From assembly GCF_900108095.1 (NCBI RefSeq), contig NZ_FNWL01000001.1, positions 1,302,001-1,366,000 of the forward strand: a stretch of 64,000 nucleotides of DNA, written 5' to 3'. The stretch's first letter is position 1; every line of letters starts with the position of its first letter. The notes below the pieces were generated by a model. The model made no database searches and was not told the origin of the DNA. It worked only from the letters and a program-made list of their open reading frames with translations. This document shows, piece after piece, positions 39,778-49,461 of this stretch. The DNA is from Natronorubrum sediminis (GTDB taxonomy: Archaea > Halobacteriota > Halobacteria > Halobacteriales > Natrialbaceae). Both the position numbers and the translations under genes were made by a program.

Positions 39778-42134
39778 GCGAATCAGGCACCGACCGCGAT
39801 CAGGAAAACGGTTCGACTCGCTCGAGTGTCGACGAGACGCACCAAAAAAAGCCGACGGACCGCTACTGCTCGTGTTGTCGAGTCTGTGAGTGCTACCGGG
39901 ATCTTCCGGAGGCTGGTGAGAAGCCAACCGAACGTCGCGCTGACGACGGGCGGGAAGCAGACGATGACGTGGCCGACGAAAGCAGTACAGACGACCACAG
40001 CGGCCCCGATCACGACCACGCAGACAATCGAGCAGACGATCACGACCACGAGAACCATCGGGCGGACGATCACGACCACGGTGAGCACGTCGACCACTCG
40101 GATCACGAGGACATGTTCCGAACGCGGTTTTTCGTCTGTCTCGTGCTCTCGATTCCGGTGTTGTACTTCAGCCCGATGCTCCAGGAGTGGTTCGGGTACG
40201 CCGCAGTGACGTTCCCCGGCAGCGAGTTCGTCGGCCCCGTCCTCGGCGTCGCCGTTTTCGCCTACGGCGGGATTCCGTTCCTCCGGATGGGCGCCGTCGA
40301 AGCCCGTAACCGTGAGCCCGGGATGATGCTCCTGATCTCGCTCGCGATCACCGTCGCGTTCGGCTACAGCCTCGCAGCAGTCGCGTTCGACATCGGCGAA
40401 CCGTTCTTTTGGGAACTCGTGACGCTGATCGTCATCTTTCTGCTGGGCCACTGGATCGAGATGCGAAGCGTCAGGCGCGCGTCGGGTGCACTCGACGAAC
40501 TCGCCGAGTTACTCCCTGACACCGCCGAACGGATCGACGAGGACGGCGAGACGACGGAGGTGTCGACTGACGACCTCGAGGAAGACGACCTCGTGCTCGT
40601 CCGACCCGGAGCGAACGTCCCCGCCGACGGCGTCGTCGAGGATGGCGAGTCGAACGTCGCCGAGGCGATGATCACCGGCGAGTCGAAGCCGGTGAAGAAG
40701 GAACCGGGAGACGAGGTCATCGGAGGGACGACCAACCACGACGGCAGCCTCCGCGTTCGAATCGCTGCGACCGGCGAGGAGACGACGCTCTCGGGCATCA
40801 TGCGACTGGTCGAAGAAGCCCAGGAGAGTCGCTCGAGGACGCAGGTGCTTGCCGACCGGGCTGCGGGTTGGCTCTTCTACGCAGCACTCGGCGTCGCGGC
40901 TGTCACCGCGGTCGGCTGGACCACGGCCGTCGGCTTCGGGCTGCCAGTCGTCGAACGCGTCGTCACCGTGCTCGTGATCGCCTGCCCGCACGCGCTCGGG
41001 CTGGCCGTCCCGCTCGTCGTCGCGATCAATACCTCGATGGCCGCCCGGAGCGGGATGCTCGTCCGCGACCGCATCGCCATGGAGCAAGCGCGGAACCTCG
41101 ATACGGTCGTCTTCGATAAAACCGGGACGCTGACGGCGGGAGAACAGGGAATCGTCGACGTGACGACCGTCGATGACTGGGACGAAGACGACGTGCTGGC
41201 GCTCGCGGCCGCCGCCGAGGGCGACTCCGAGCACATGATCGCACAGGCCATCCGCGAGGAAGCCGACGTGCGCGGTCTCTCGGTTCCCGACGTCAGTCGC
41301 TTCGAAGCACTCGAGGGCCGCGGCGTTCGCGCGACGGTCGAATCCGACGTCGTTCCAGCCGTCGCACCCGGCGGGTCAGGTGACGAGAGCGCCACAGCGA
41401 CCTCGAGCGCTCGCGACGGCTACACTGTCTCTGTGGGCGGGCCGAACCTCCTTCGCCACCTCGAGATCGACCCGTCCCCCGACCTCGAGCGCTTCGCCGA
41501 CGAGGCCGGCGCTCGAGGCGAGGGCGTCGTCTACGTCCTCGCGGCGGAGCACGCGGTGGGTGCAATCGCACTGGCGGACGTGATCCGCGAGGAGAGTTTC
41601 GCAGCGATCGACGCCCTCCACGAGATGGGCGTCTCGGTGGCCATGCTGACCGGCGACGACGAGGACGTCGCCCACAGCGTCGCCGACGAACTCGGCATTG
41701 ACACCGTCTTCGCGGAGGTGTTGCCCGAAGATAAAGACGAGAAAATACTCGAGTTACAGGACGAGGGCCACCTCGTGGCGATGGTCGGCGACGGCGTCAA
41801 CGACGCCCCCGCGCTCACTCGCTCGGACGTCGGCATCGCCATCGGCTCGGGCACCGACGTCGCCGTCGAGTCCGCCGACGTGGTGCTCGTGGAGAACGAT
41901 CCTCGAGACGTCGCCAGTCTCGTCAGATTGAGCGCGAAGAGCTATCGAAAGATGCAAGAGAACATCGCCTGGGCCGCGGGCTACAACGTGTTCGCACTCC
42001 CGCTCGCCGCGGGAATCCTCGCGCCGGTCGGAATCCTGCTCTCACCCGCCGTCGGCGCGGTGCTCATGTCCGCGAGTACGGTGATCGTGGCGATCAACGC
42101 GCAGTTGCTCCGGCGGGCGGATCTATCCGTTTGA
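39774..42134 (+). CDS. copB: CopB-like heavy-metal P-type ATPase with His-rich N terminus
   Basis: 786-residue P1B-type ATPase. In place of CPC it has CPH ([15 protein letters not shown]), which marks the CopB group (Cu2+ or Cu+/Ag+). Catalytic parts are complete: [21 protein letters not shown]-type region [21 protein letters not shown]. The N-terminal 120 residues contain a Cys cluster ([11 protein letters not shown]) and then Asp/His repeats (DDHDHENH and similar) encoded by imperfect 27-30 base tandem DNA repeats. HMA domains are absent. The start is coupled to the SHOCT gene. Together with copA it forms a two-pump metal resistance locus. Confidence 0.92.
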   Translation: MSESGTDRDQENGSTRSSVDETHQKKPTDRYCSCCRVCECYRDLPEAGEKPTERRADDGREADDDVADESSTDDHSGPDHDHADNRADDHDHENHRADDHDHGEHVDHSDHEDMFRTRFFVCLVLSIPVLYFSPMLQEWFGYAAVTFPGSEFVGPVLGVAVFAYGGIPFLRMGAVEARNREPGMMLLISLAITVAFGYSLAAVAFDIGEPFFWELVTLIVIFLLGHWIEMRSVRRASGALDELAELLPDTAERIDEDGETTEVSTDDLEEDDLVLVRPGANVPADGVVEDGESNVAEAMITGESKPVKKEPGDEVIGGTTNHDGSLRVRIAATGEETTLSGIMRLVEEAQESRSRTQVLADRAAGWLFYAALGVAAVTAVGWTTAVGFGLPVVERVVTVLVIACPHALGLAVPLVVAINTSMAARSGMLVRDRIAMEQARNLDTVVFDKTGTLTAGEQGIVDVTTVDDWDEDDVLALAAAAEGDSEHMIAQAIREEADVRGLSVPDVSRFEALEGRGVRATVESDVVPAVAPGGSGDESATATSSARDGYTVSVGGPNLLRHLEIDPSPDLERFADEAGARGEGVVYVLAAEHAVGAIALADVIREESFAAIDALHEMGVSVAMLTGDDEDVAHSVADELGIDTVFAEVLPEDKDEKILELQDEGHLVAMVGDGVNDAPALTRSDVGIAIGSGTDVAVESADVVLVENDPRDVASLVRLSAKSYRKMQENIAWAAGYNVFALPLAAGILAPVGILLSPAVGAVLMSASTVIVAINAQLLRRADLSV

Positions 42135-42509
42135 GTCGATATCCGTCTCCGATACGCCATGTCCGATGCTCCGTCTCCGATACGCCGTTTCTTTTCGTTC
42201 TGCGCGGGCCGAGGGGCCCGTCGTCTCGGTGGCGCACGCTGGCGAGCGCCTGAGCGAGTGCGAAGGCGCTCGTCGATAGCGTGCGAGGGATGAGTGAGTG
42301 AGCGCAGCGAGCGAACGAATCGGGTGGGGAGGACGTGGAAATCACCGTTGCCAGTGCGAGCGGTTCGCTCCTCGTCCGGCCAGTTCGCCCTCATCCGACC
42401 AGTTCGCCCTCGTCTAACCAGTTCGCTCATCGTTTGGGTTCTCGAGTCAGCGACCACGACCGTACCCGGATGAAAAGACAATTGCCAGACGGCCACTAAT
42501 ACGGACCAA
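42135..42509. other. Intergenic region with short tandem repeats before hisG
   Basis: 375 bases. It contains three tandem copies of a 19-base unit at 42371-42427 (core ccagttcgcc) and several clustered gcgagc-type words around 42225-42320, typical degenerate haloarchaeal intergenic DNA. No gene or clear promoter is assigned, though the hisG promoter must lie at its right end. Confidence 0.4.
42371..42427. repeat. 19-bp tandem repeat, three copies
   Basis: Units at 42371-42389, 42390-42408 and 42409-42427 share ccagttcgcc with a few differences. They lie about 80 bases upstream of hisG. Too few and too short for a CRISPR. Confidence 0.75.
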
Positions 42510-43388
42510 ATGCGAATCGCCGTTCCCAACAAGGGCCGCCTGCACGAGCCGACGATCGACCTCTTAGAGCGGGCCGGCCTCCATCTCGAGAACGGTGCCG
42601 ACCGGAAGCTCTACGCCGATACCGTCGATCCGGACGTCTCCGTGCTCTTCGCCCGCGCGGCGGACATTCCGGAGTACGTCGCCGACGGGGCGGCGGACCT
42701 CGGAATCACGGGTTACGATCAGGTTCAGGAAGCGCGCGTCGAGACTGTCTCCGAACTGTTGGACCTCGAGTTCGGTCGCTGTCGACTCGTCCTCGCGGCA
42801 CCCGAAGACGGCGACATCGAACGAATCGACCAACTGGCCGGCAAGACCGTCGCCACGGAGTTCCCGAACATCACCGAGGATTTCTTCGCGGACACGGGCG
42901 TCGACCCCGCAATCGTCGAAGTCACGGGAGCGACGGAGCTGACGCCCCACGTCGAGATGGCCGACGCCATCGTCGACATCACGAGCACGGGAACCACGCT
43001 CAAGATGAACCGCCTCGCCGTCGTCGAGGAGGTACTCTCGAGTTCGGTTCGGCTCTTCGGGCGCGAGGACGTCGTTTCGAACCCGAAAGTCGACGAAGTG
43101 CGGACCGCACTCGCCTCGGTCAAACAGGCCGAAGGGAAGCGGTACCTGATGATGAACGTTCCTCGTACGGAACTCGAGGCCGTGCGGGACGTGATCCCCG
43201 GCCTCGGCGGCCCGACGGTGATGGATATCGCTGGCGAGGACGGAGAGAACGGATCGGAAGACGGTGACGACAAGGTCGCCGTTCACGCCGTCGTCGACGA
43301 GCAGGACGTGTTCGAGACGATTACGGACGTGAAAAACGCGGGCGCGAGCGACATTCTGGTCACCGAAATCGAGCGACTGGTCGAGTAA
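42510..43388 (+). CDS. hisG: ATP phosphoribosyltransferase HisG (long form)
   Basis: First enzyme of histidine biosynthesis, joining ATP and PRPP. The 292 residues include the N-terminal [28 protein letters not shown], the [13 protein letters not shown] segment, the PRPP-binding [16 protein letters not shown] and a C-terminal ACT-like regulatory domain of about 85 residues, so it is the long, histidine-inhibited form that needs no HisZ. An acidic insertion ([10 protein letters not shown]) lies in the C-terminal domain. The end of hisB is at the right edge of the window, so the his genes are scattered, as is usual in haloarchaea. Confidence 0.96.
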   Translation: MRIAVPNKGRLHEPTIDLLERAGLHLENGADRKLYADTVDPDVSVLFARAADIPEYVADGAADLGITGYDQVQEARVETVSELLDLEFGRCRLVLAAPEDGDIERIDQLAGKTVATEFPNITEDFFADTGVDPAIVEVTGATELTPHVEMADAIVDITSTGTTLKMNRLAVVEEVLSSSVRLFGREDVVSNPKVDEVRTALASVKQAEGKRYLMMNVPRTELEAVRDVIPGLGGPTVMDIAGEDGENGSEDGDDKVAVHAVVDEQDVFETITDVKNAGASDILVTEIERLVE

Positions 43389-43573
43389 CGTCGAGTAAGC
43401 AACAGAGCGAGCGCGAGTCGACTGCCCGCGAGGGCGACCGTCACCGGATGTTACCCGGATTCGGACGCCGCCGAGTCGTCGACTCAGACGGTCTGCTGTG
43501 CCAATCTACGGCACAAGCGCAAAACGATTCGCGGTTGCGCCGGGAAACGGATAGCAGACCGTCTCACTGCGGG

Positions 43574-43996
43574 TCACGACTGGAGGTCTAACCGAGTCGT
43601 GATCGGTCGCTCGAGGTCACACTCGAGTGTGGATTCGAACGCCGAGAGCGAGACGTCCGGCGCGACGAGTCCACACGCCCGGTCGTACGAGAGGAGTTCG
43701 TGTCGCTCGAGTAGCGGAAGGTGGGTTCGACACAGCGAGACGTGGACGCGTTGGCGAACGTCCAGTAGCGACGTGATAGCCGTCGCGTCGTGTTCTGCGT
43801 CCGCGACTCGCGCGACGAGGGTGCGCACCTGTAGTGGCCCCTCCTCGGCGAGCAGACAGCGCAGTACCTCGCGTCGACGGTCGCTGTCGAGGACGCGACG
43901 GACGGCCTCACGCGGAAGCGCGTGCTCGAGGTGGTCGCGAGTGCCGGGTGCGTGTCGGTCCAGCACGGTCGCCAGTCTGTCTGTGTGAATGGGCAT
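43574..43996 (-). CDS. DUF7344-like winged-helix regulator
   Basis: 140-residue protein with the pattern of haloarchaeal DUF7344-type regulators: an N-terminal helix with REAVRRVLDSDRRREVLRCL, a central winged helix (QVRTLVARVAD, AITSLLDVRQRVHVSLCRTH, LPLLERHELLSYDRA) and a C-terminal beta strand. ATG at 43996 is preferred to an upstream in-frame ATG because the extension is not conserved-looking. Such proteins are believed to be transcription regulators; the target is unknown. Confidence 0.8.
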   Translation of the reverse strand: MPIHTDRLATVLDRHAPGTRDHLEHALPREAVRRVLDSDRRREVLRCLLAEEGPLQVRTLVARVADAEHDATAITSLLDVRQRVHVSLCRTHLPLLERHELLSYDRACGLVAPDVSLSAFESTLECDLERPITTRLDLQS

Positions 43997-44466
43997 CGAT
44001 AACTGACACTCAGCGAGGACCCAATAAACGGGGTCGGTCGTTCTGTTCGCTACCCGTCGATTCACCCCACTATGGATCGTTCAATCGTTCATCACGACGG
44101 TGAAACCGCGATTACTGAACCGTTTCACCGAATTCCATGGATGGATTTGATCCGCTCCGAGCAACCGACGCTAAACGATCGCTAATTCGAGCGAAGTAAA
44201 CGAGACAGATAGCCGAACAGGACTACCATCGAGTATTAACTGACAGGAAGGGCTGAACGTACCGTTTTGGTGAACGTATATCGAGTATCTGATACCGTCG
44301 GCCGGGCGAGGAGACGACACCGACTCGAGACGAGAGAATTCGGTGAACGAGATGAGAGAATTCGGTGAACGAGATGAGAGAATTCGGTGAACGAGACCAC
44401 ACGATTCGGCAAACGAGACGAAAAATCCGGTGTTCGAACGGGAGTCGACGAAAACGAACCGAGTTG
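43997..44466. other. Intergenic region with a 22-bp tandem repeat array
   Basis: 470 bases between tbp and the DUF7344-like gene. It holds the 22-bp tandem repeats listed separately and an AT-richer zone at 44090-44290. Both flanking genes are on the minus strand, so the repeats lie downstream of tbp and upstream of the regulator. No gene was found. Confidence 0.5.
44332..44420. repeat. 22-bp tandem repeat, three near-perfect copies plus a degenerate one
   Basis: The unit begins gagagaattcggtgaacg and repeats at 44332, 44354 and 44376 with one change in the last copy. A degenerate fourth copy (acgattcggcaaacgagac) ends near 44420. It starts within the 135 bases downstream of the tbp stop. 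There are no spacers, so it is not a CRISPR. Confidence 0.85.
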
Positions 44467-45027
44467 TTACTCGAGTAAGCCGAGATCCTCGAGTCGGGAG
44501 ACGATCTTGTCGACGGCGTGTTCGGCGTCTTCTGGCTTCTTCCCGCCGGTGATGACGAGTTTCCCGGAACCGAAGAGCAGGGCGACGACTTCGGGGTCGT
44601 CGAGACGGTAGACGAGGCCGGGGAACTGCTCGGGTTCGTACTCGATGTTCTCGAGGCCCAGACCGATCGCGATCGCGTTCAGGTTGAGGTTGCGACCGAG
44701 GTCGGCGGAGGTAACAATATTCTGGACGACGATTTCTGGGTCCTCGTTGACCTGAATCTGGAGTTCACGGAGTTTGTCGAAGACGATACGGAGGCTCTCG
44801 TGAACGTCGTCGGTCGATTTTGCGCCGGTGCAGACGATCTTCCCCGAGCGGAAGATCAGTGCAGCGGACTTGGGATTTTGTGTTCGGTAGACGAGACCGG
44901 GGAACTGCTCTGGGTCGTAGTCAGCACCCTCCAGATCCATCGCAACGCTCTGAAGGTCGAGTTCCTGTCCAATGCCGGTCGACGCCACCACGTTTTCGAT
45001 GTTGATGGTGTCCTTGGGATCCGTCAT
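44467..45027 (-). CDS. tbp: TATA-box-binding protein TBP
   Basis: General transcription factor that binds promoter TATA elements with TFB and recruits RNA polymerase. The 186 residues contain the two imperfect direct repeats of the saddle: INIENVVASTGIGQELDL with DPEQFPGLVYRTQNPKSAAL, and IVVQNIVTSADLGRNLNL with EPEQFPGLVYRLDDPEVVAL. Each repeat keeps the KxVxTGxK-type strand (SGKIVCTGAKS, SGKLVITGGKK). Haloarchaea often have several TBPs; this one has the standard length and an acidic surface. Confidence 0.97.
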   Translation of the reverse strand: MTDPKDTINIENVVASTGIGQELDLQSVAMDLEGADYDPEQFPGLVYRTQNPKSAALIFRSGKIVCTGAKSTDDVHESLRIVFDKLRELQIQVNEDPEIVVQNIVTSADLGRNLNLNAIAIGLGLENIEYEPEQFPGLVYRLDDPEVVALLFGSGKLVITGGKKPEDAEHAVDKIVSRLEDLGLLE

Positions 45028-45043
45028 AAGTCGCTTAAAAAGA

Positions 45044-45060
45044 CGTATTTAAGGTTTATA
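45044..45060 (-). promoter_or_regulatory. tbp promoter, TATA region
   Basis: On the minus strand a TATA element (tataaa, 45055-45060) followed by a second AT-rich word (cttaaatac, to 45044) lies about 28-33 bases before the tbp ATG at 45027. This fits a leaderless or near-leaderless transcript. An inverted CCGGCA/TGCCGG pair at about 45071-45102 flanks further AT-rich DNA on the side of the divergent trm gene. Confidence 0.6.
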
Positions 45061-45232
45061 AAGGTTGGTACCGGCACCTGATATATCCGGTATATATGCC
45101 GGATTCCGCGAGCGCCCACCCTTCGGTTTCGAGATGGAGCGTAGTCGACACCGACACTCACGACTCGAGGAAGACAGTCCGAGAGTCACCGAAAGCGGTA
45201 GGCTCATTGTATCCCCACGGTGAGACAAAGGC

Positions 45233-46279
45233 GTGTATCTCCTCGAGCTCGGCGGCGAAGACGACGCGTTCGCAGCGCGCGAAGCCGCCAGCGCGGCGAG
45301 TGGCATTCGTCGTCTCGCCCCCGGACTCGCCCTCGCGAACGCAATCGCACCCGACCGGATTCGCGGGCTCGCGTACACCCACCGGGCGAGCGACCTGCTC
45401 GGGCGCACGGACGCCAGCCTCGACAGCGCCCGCAGACTCCTCGAGGCGGCCTCGCTCGATCGCGAGGGAACGGTCGCCGTTCGTGCAACCGACGTCCACG
45501 GCTCGAGCGGCGTCGACACCGCGCAGGCAGAACGCGACCTCGGCGGAATTCTCGTCGAGCGCGGGTTCGACGTCGACCTCGACGACCCCGATCACGTCCT
45601 CCGGGCCGCGTTTTCGATCGGCAGACTCGAGGACGACGCGAGTGAGGACGGGACGGACGAAGAGGATGTCTGTGCGCTGGGCTGGCTCGCAGCCCAGAGC
45701 GTCCGGGATTTCGGCTCGCGCGCCCCCACCGATAAACCCTTCTTCCAGCCGGGGAGCATGGACCCGCTGCTCGCCCGGGCCGTCGCGAACCTCGCCGGTG
45801 CGCGCCCCGGCGCGACGATTCTGGACCCGATGTGTGGGACCGGCGGCGGCCTCGTCGAAGCCGGACTCGTCGGCGCGGACGTGATCGGCACGGACGCGCA
45901 GGCGAAGATGGTCCAGGGCGCACGAGAGAATCTAGCCCACTTCCTCGAGCCCGACGAACCGTCCCCGACTGGCGTCTCGCGAGGGAGTTGGCACGTCGCT
46001 CGCGGCGATGGGACGCGACTGGCGCTCGCGGACGACGCCGTCGACGGCGTGGTCTTCGACGCCCCCTACGGGCGACAGTCCAAGATCGAGACCCACCGAC
46101 TCGATGATCTCGTCTCTGGTGCCCTCGCCGAAGCGCGACGAGTTGCCCCGAGAGCCGTGATGGTCGCCGACCGACCGTGGGTGACCGAGGCGCGTGCGGC
46201 GGGGTGGGAGATCGACGCCTCGTTCGAGCGGCGAGTGCATCGCTCGCTGACGCGGTACGTACTGGTTCTCGAGCGCTGA
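45233..46279 (+). CDS. trmG10: tRNA (guanine(10)-N(2))-methyltransferase TrmG10-like
   Basis: 348-residue RNA methyltransferase of the archaeal TrmG10/Trm11 type, which methylates G10 of tRNA. The N-terminal 150 residues correspond to the THUMP-containing part (EDDVCALGWLAAQSV region precedes the catalytic domain). FGSRAPTDKPFFQPGSMDP is the family motif. The SAM site is TILDPMCGTGGGLVEAGL, and the catalytic motif is DAPYGRQS, a variant of the usual DPPY. The start is GTG at 45233. The gene is divergent from tbp. Confidence 0.9.
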   Translation: MYLLELGGEDDAFAAREAASAASGIRRLAPGLALANAIAPDRIRGLAYTHRASDLLGRTDASLDSARRLLEAASLDREGTVAVRATDVHGSSGVDTAQAERDLGGILVERGFDVDLDDPDHVLRAAFSIGRLEDDASEDGTDEEDVCALGWLAAQSVRDFGSRAPTDKPFFQPGSMDPLLARAVANLAGARPGATILDPMCGTGGGLVEAGLVGADVIGTDAQAKMVQGARENLAHFLEPDEPSPTGVSRGSWHVARGDGTRLALADDAVDGVVFDAPYGRQSKIETHRLDDLVSGALAEARRVAPRAVMVADRPWVTEARAAGWEIDASFERRVHRSLTRYVLVLER

Positions 46280-46342
46280 CGCGTTAGACGAGTGTAAAGT
46301 GAAAACGCGAGTTTCCGAGGAGTCTCTCCCCACAGCGACGGC

Positions 46343-47842
46343 TCACCGAAGTGCGGACGGAATCGAATCGGTCGGCAGCGGGACGCTCTCGAGGAACTCG
46401 CGAACTTCGTCGATATCGACCGCGCCGAAGGCGATCGAGAGCGCGAAGAAGATCACCGCACCGGCGGGTGGCACAACGATCAGCGAGAGGAACGAGTCGC
46501 CGAAGAACTGTGCGAGCAGGAAGATCGGAACGGCGGCGAACGACCCCACGAGAATGGCCCGCAGAACACGCGCGTCGGCGACCGGATAGAATCCAATCTC
46601 CCTCGCGCTCCAGATGTGAAACACGAACATGAGCCCGTAGCTGATACTGGTCGCGACTGCCGCGCCGTGCATGCCATAGCGGGGAATCAACGCCGCGTTG
46701 AGGACGACGTTGGCGAGCGCCGCTGCACCGGTCGAGACGATCAGAACGCGAAGGTCCCCTTTCCCCTGCCCGATCGCGAGAATCGGCCGTGCCAGCGCGA
46801 ACCCGACACAGCCCGGGAGCAACAGGAGAATCGGCACGTAGCTCGCGATATAGTCGTCGGGATAGATAATCGGTAACGCAACCGGCGCGAGCGCAGCGAG
46901 CCCGATTCCGAGCAACAGCGTGAACAACAGCGTATACCGAGTCACGCGGGCCGCGATCGTGTTGATCCGCTCGCGATCGTGGTTCGACCAGATGTTCGAG
47001 GTTGAGTGCAAAAGCACGTTCTGGAGCGCCAGCGGAACGATCCAGAGGAACTCCGCGATCGTGAGCGCGATGCGGTAGTACGCGGTTTCCTGGGTCGTTC
47101 CGAGGAGACCGAGCATCATGACGTCGAGTTCGTAGAGGGACGTCAAACAGAGAATCAACACGATGCTGAGCGCGTTGAACGCGAAGAGATCCCGCCGAGG
47201 AAACTCTCTCGAGGGGATGTGAGTGAACGCACGGAACAGCGACACCTCGCGGTTGACCAGCGCGAGGCCGATGACCGTCGTCGTGACCGCGCCGGCCATG
47301 TGCCCGATCAGGACGCCGGGAATGCCGTAACCGAGATAGGCGAGGCCGACGCCGACGGTGATGAACAGGACCTTATCGAGAAAGAGCAGCGGCTCGGAGT
47401 ATCGCTCGAGGCCGAATCCCATGAGCGTCCGTCGGGTGTATTCGCGAAACTGCGACGTGAAGACGACCAGCGAGAGGAGGTAGAAGTACGTCTGATAGGA
47501 CGCGCCCAACTGAGAGGTGACGATCCCCGCTCGAGCGGCGAGCGCGAGGAAGAAACACCCGATCGCGGCGAGCAACAGCGCCAGACGGAGGTAGAAGCCG
47601 ACGACGTCTCTATCCCAGTTATCGCGCTCGCGATCTTCCGCGACGTACTTTCGCACGCCGTCGCCGACCCCCGTGCTGACGAAGATCATGTAGATGGCGA
47701 AGACCGACATCAAAAACGCGTAGTCACCGTACCCTTCGCCCAGGAATCGGGTGAGCAGTGGCGATGAGAGGAAGTCGAGGCTAATGAGGAGAAACTTGAT
47801 GCTGACGATCGAGAGAAAACCGCTCGTGATGCTCCGTTTCAT
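46343..47842 (-). CDS. Polysaccharide/oligosaccharide flippase (MATE-like, Wzx type)
   Basis: 499-residue membrane protein with about 14 hydrophobic helices. The N terminus MKRSITSGFLSIVSIKFLLI and RFLGEGYGDYAFLMSVFAIY are typical of Wzx/RfbX-type flippases that move lipid-linked glycans across the membrane, as in S-layer N-glycosylation. No glycosyltransferase genes are adjacent. The DUF354 and epimerase genes are about 34 kb away. A short open frame upstream ends in an ATGA overlap but is not convincing as a gene. Confidence 0.88.
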   Translation of the reverse strand: MKRSITSGFLSIVSIKFLLISLDFLSSPLLTRFLGEGYGDYAFLMSVFAIYMIFVSTGVGDGVRKYVAEDRERDNWDRDVVGFYLRLALLLAAIGCFFLALAARAGIVTSQLGASYQTYFYLLSLVVFTSQFREYTRRTLMGFGLERYSEPLLFLDKVLFITVGVGLAYLGYGIPGVLIGHMAGAVTTTVIGLALVNREVSLFRAFTHIPSREFPRRDLFAFNALSIVLILCLTSLYELDVMMLGLLGTTQETAYYRIALTIAEFLWIVPLALQNVLLHSTSNIWSNHDRERINTIAARVTRYTLLFTLLLGIGLAALAPVALPIIYPDDYIASYVPILLLLPGCVGFALARPILAIGQGKGDLRVLIVSTGAAALANVVLNAALIPRYGMHGAAVATSISYGLMFVFHIWSAREIGFYPVADARVLRAILVGSFAAVPIFLLAQFFGDSFLSLIVVPPAGAVIFFALSIAFGAVDIDEVREFLESVPLPTDSIPSALR

Positions 47843-48363
47843 GGCTGAGTAGTGTCCTCGGCCGGCACTCGAGCGAGTCGTGTCTCGAGCGTTCCGAGAA
47901 CGTTCGGACCCAATTTACCCGAGCCGTCAGCGATGGACCCCCCGCCGGTTACGATGGCGTAATCGACGGTTCGGGGTCGTCCCTCGGTCCCGTCGGCTCG
48001 GACAGAGACGCACGCACAGCGTCGATCGAGTGGCCCGTGCACGCTCTGTACACGATGGTCTCGAGCACACGTGTTCACAACTCAGGGATATCGAAAATGT
48101 GCATATATGACTTGCGATCGGCTATATTTATCAACCATCGGACAACGTGATAAATACATTCATAAGGACGGGTTCGATGGGCGCGAGTCGCCACAACACA
48201 GGTCGTACGCGGCGCTTGGGCGGAGAGTGGTCGATTGCGAGTCTTCTCGAACGCGAAAATGCTTGCATCCGGGATTTAATAGACGGATAAGGCCTCGAGC
48301 GGCCCACAACGAGGGTCGAAGAAGAACCGAAAAGCCGGCACGCGGAGAAACGAGCGAAAACGG
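47843..48363. other. 521-base intergenic region with an AT-rich inverted repeat
   Basis: No convincing gene. A perfect 9-base inverted repeat TATTTATCA/TGATAAATA (48125-48133 and 48148-48156, 14-base spacer) sits in an AT-rich island at 48090-48170. Because the flanking genes are both on the minus strand, it lies upstream of the flippase gene by about 280 bases and could be its distal control site. Confidence 0.5.
48125..48156. promoter_or_regulatory. AT-rich perfect inverted repeat, possible operator
   Basis: Arms TATTTATCA and TGATAAATA match perfectly over nine bases with a 14-base spacer. The arms resemble TATA elements on both strands, so it may be a bidirectional promoter or a repressor site. 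No bound factor is known. Confidence 0.4.
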
Positions 48364-49095
48364 TTACGCCCGGCGGCCGTCGACGAGTCCCTCGAGTTCT
48401 CGAGCGACTGTCGGCGGAACGGCGATCCGTCGCGGACCCGCGACGTACTGGCCGTCGGGTTGGGCATACGCGAGTTTCAGAATCGTCACGTCGCCGATTT
48501 CGCGAGCAGAGGTTGCCTCGATGTGTTCGAGGTCGACGCGCTGGTCCGGGTCGTGGAGGTAAACAACGCGTTCCTCGCGATCCAGCGTGCCGACGGAGCG
48601 CAAGAACGACGCGAGCGCGAGCGCGACGAGCGCGAGTGGCAACAACAGGGCCGCCATGCCGGTGAAGGGGCCGGCCCCAACTGCGAGCAGTTCGCGCTGG
48701 GACACGTACCGGCCGATTCCCATGAGGGTCCCGATGATGGCCATCATCACGATCGTGCCGACGGCGGCGTCGACCGCCCTCGAGAGGGTCGCCTCGGACG
48801 GTTGATCCATCGGGAGCCGACGGGCGATCACCTGAAGTCGGGCTTCGGTGTTCGGTGCGAGTGCCAGCGCGAGAACCGTCGCAACGAGTGCCAAGAACAC
48901 CGCGACGACGACCATCCCGGCACCGCCCTGTGCGGCGAAATCGTAGAATCGCCACGTGAGAACGATCATCGCCATCGCGAAGAACGTGCCGACGCCGAGT
49001 GACCACAGGAGACGAACGGTTCGAGACGTCGAGGCGTCGCGTCGCCACTGAATCGTCTCGGAACCGACTGCATCCGCGGGCGCATCCTCGTCCAT
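48364..49095 (-). CDS. Four-helix membrane protein of unknown function
   Basis: 243-residue protein with four hydrophobic helices: VGTFFAMAMIVLTWRFY, MVVVAVFLALVATVLALALA, TIVMMAIIGTLMGIG and MAALLLPLALVALALASF. A soluble beta-rich C-terminal part (REERVVYLHDPDQRVDLEHI, VTILKLAYAQPDGQYVAG) resembles PH-like (bPH) domains attached to membrane anchors, but the assignment is tentative. ATG at 49095 is used; an upstream in-frame start would add five residues. Confidence 0.8.
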   Translation of the reverse strand: MDEDAPADAVGSETIQWRRDASTSRTVRLLWSLGVGTFFAMAMIVLTWRFYDFAAQGGAGMVVVAVFLALVATVLALALAPNTEARLQVIARRLPMDQPSEATLSRAVDAAVGTIVMMAIIGTLMGIGRYVSQRELLAVGAGPFTGMAALLLPLALVALALASFLRSVGTLDREERVVYLHDPDQRVDLEHIEATSAREIGDVTILKLAYAQPDGQYVAGPRRIAVPPTVARELEGLVDGRRA

Positions 49096-49461
49096 ACCTA
49101 CACTCCTCACCCGTCCCTCAAAGACCGTTCGATCCTCGAGAATCCGGACCTCGCGGTGACTGTGGTTCGCTCGAGCGTCTAGAGCAGACGCTCACGGGAT
49201 CCGGTGTTGGTTCGTGACCGAACTGACGGATGTCTCACTCCAGAAAGGGGTCGAAAAAACCGCAGAGAGAGATGCTCGGTAGGGCTGACCGACCTTCGCG
49301 GTCGGATCACAGGGCATGATGGTTGGTTGGTGTGCCGTGCGCTACTGTCGCGTGGTGGGACGCGACGTGTAGTACATTCGATTCGGGAAGAATCAACCCC
49401 CTCACGATTCCCAACGCGTTGGAATCTGATATGGGAAATCAGTGACAGTACACGGGCGGTG
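49096..49461. other. 366-base intergenic region, no feature recognised
   Basis: Between the membrane protein gene and the phosphate transporter, both on the minus strand. GC drops slightly at 49370-49450. It follows the transporter gene and precedes the membrane protein gene, so it would hold the latter's promoter; none is evident. Confidence 0.4.

Noticed and set aside
44332-44420. Possible CRISPR array
   Set aside because: Units are directly adjacent with no spacers, only about four copies, and no cas genes are in the window. The 19-bp and 38-bp tandem repeats are rejected for the same reason.
47839-48078. 79-residue open frame on the minus strand that ends in an ATGA overlap with the flippase gene
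   Set aside because: The overlap is suggestive, but the translation is Arg/Gly-rich, barely acidic and shows no recognisable domain, unlike every other gene here. Treated as chance.
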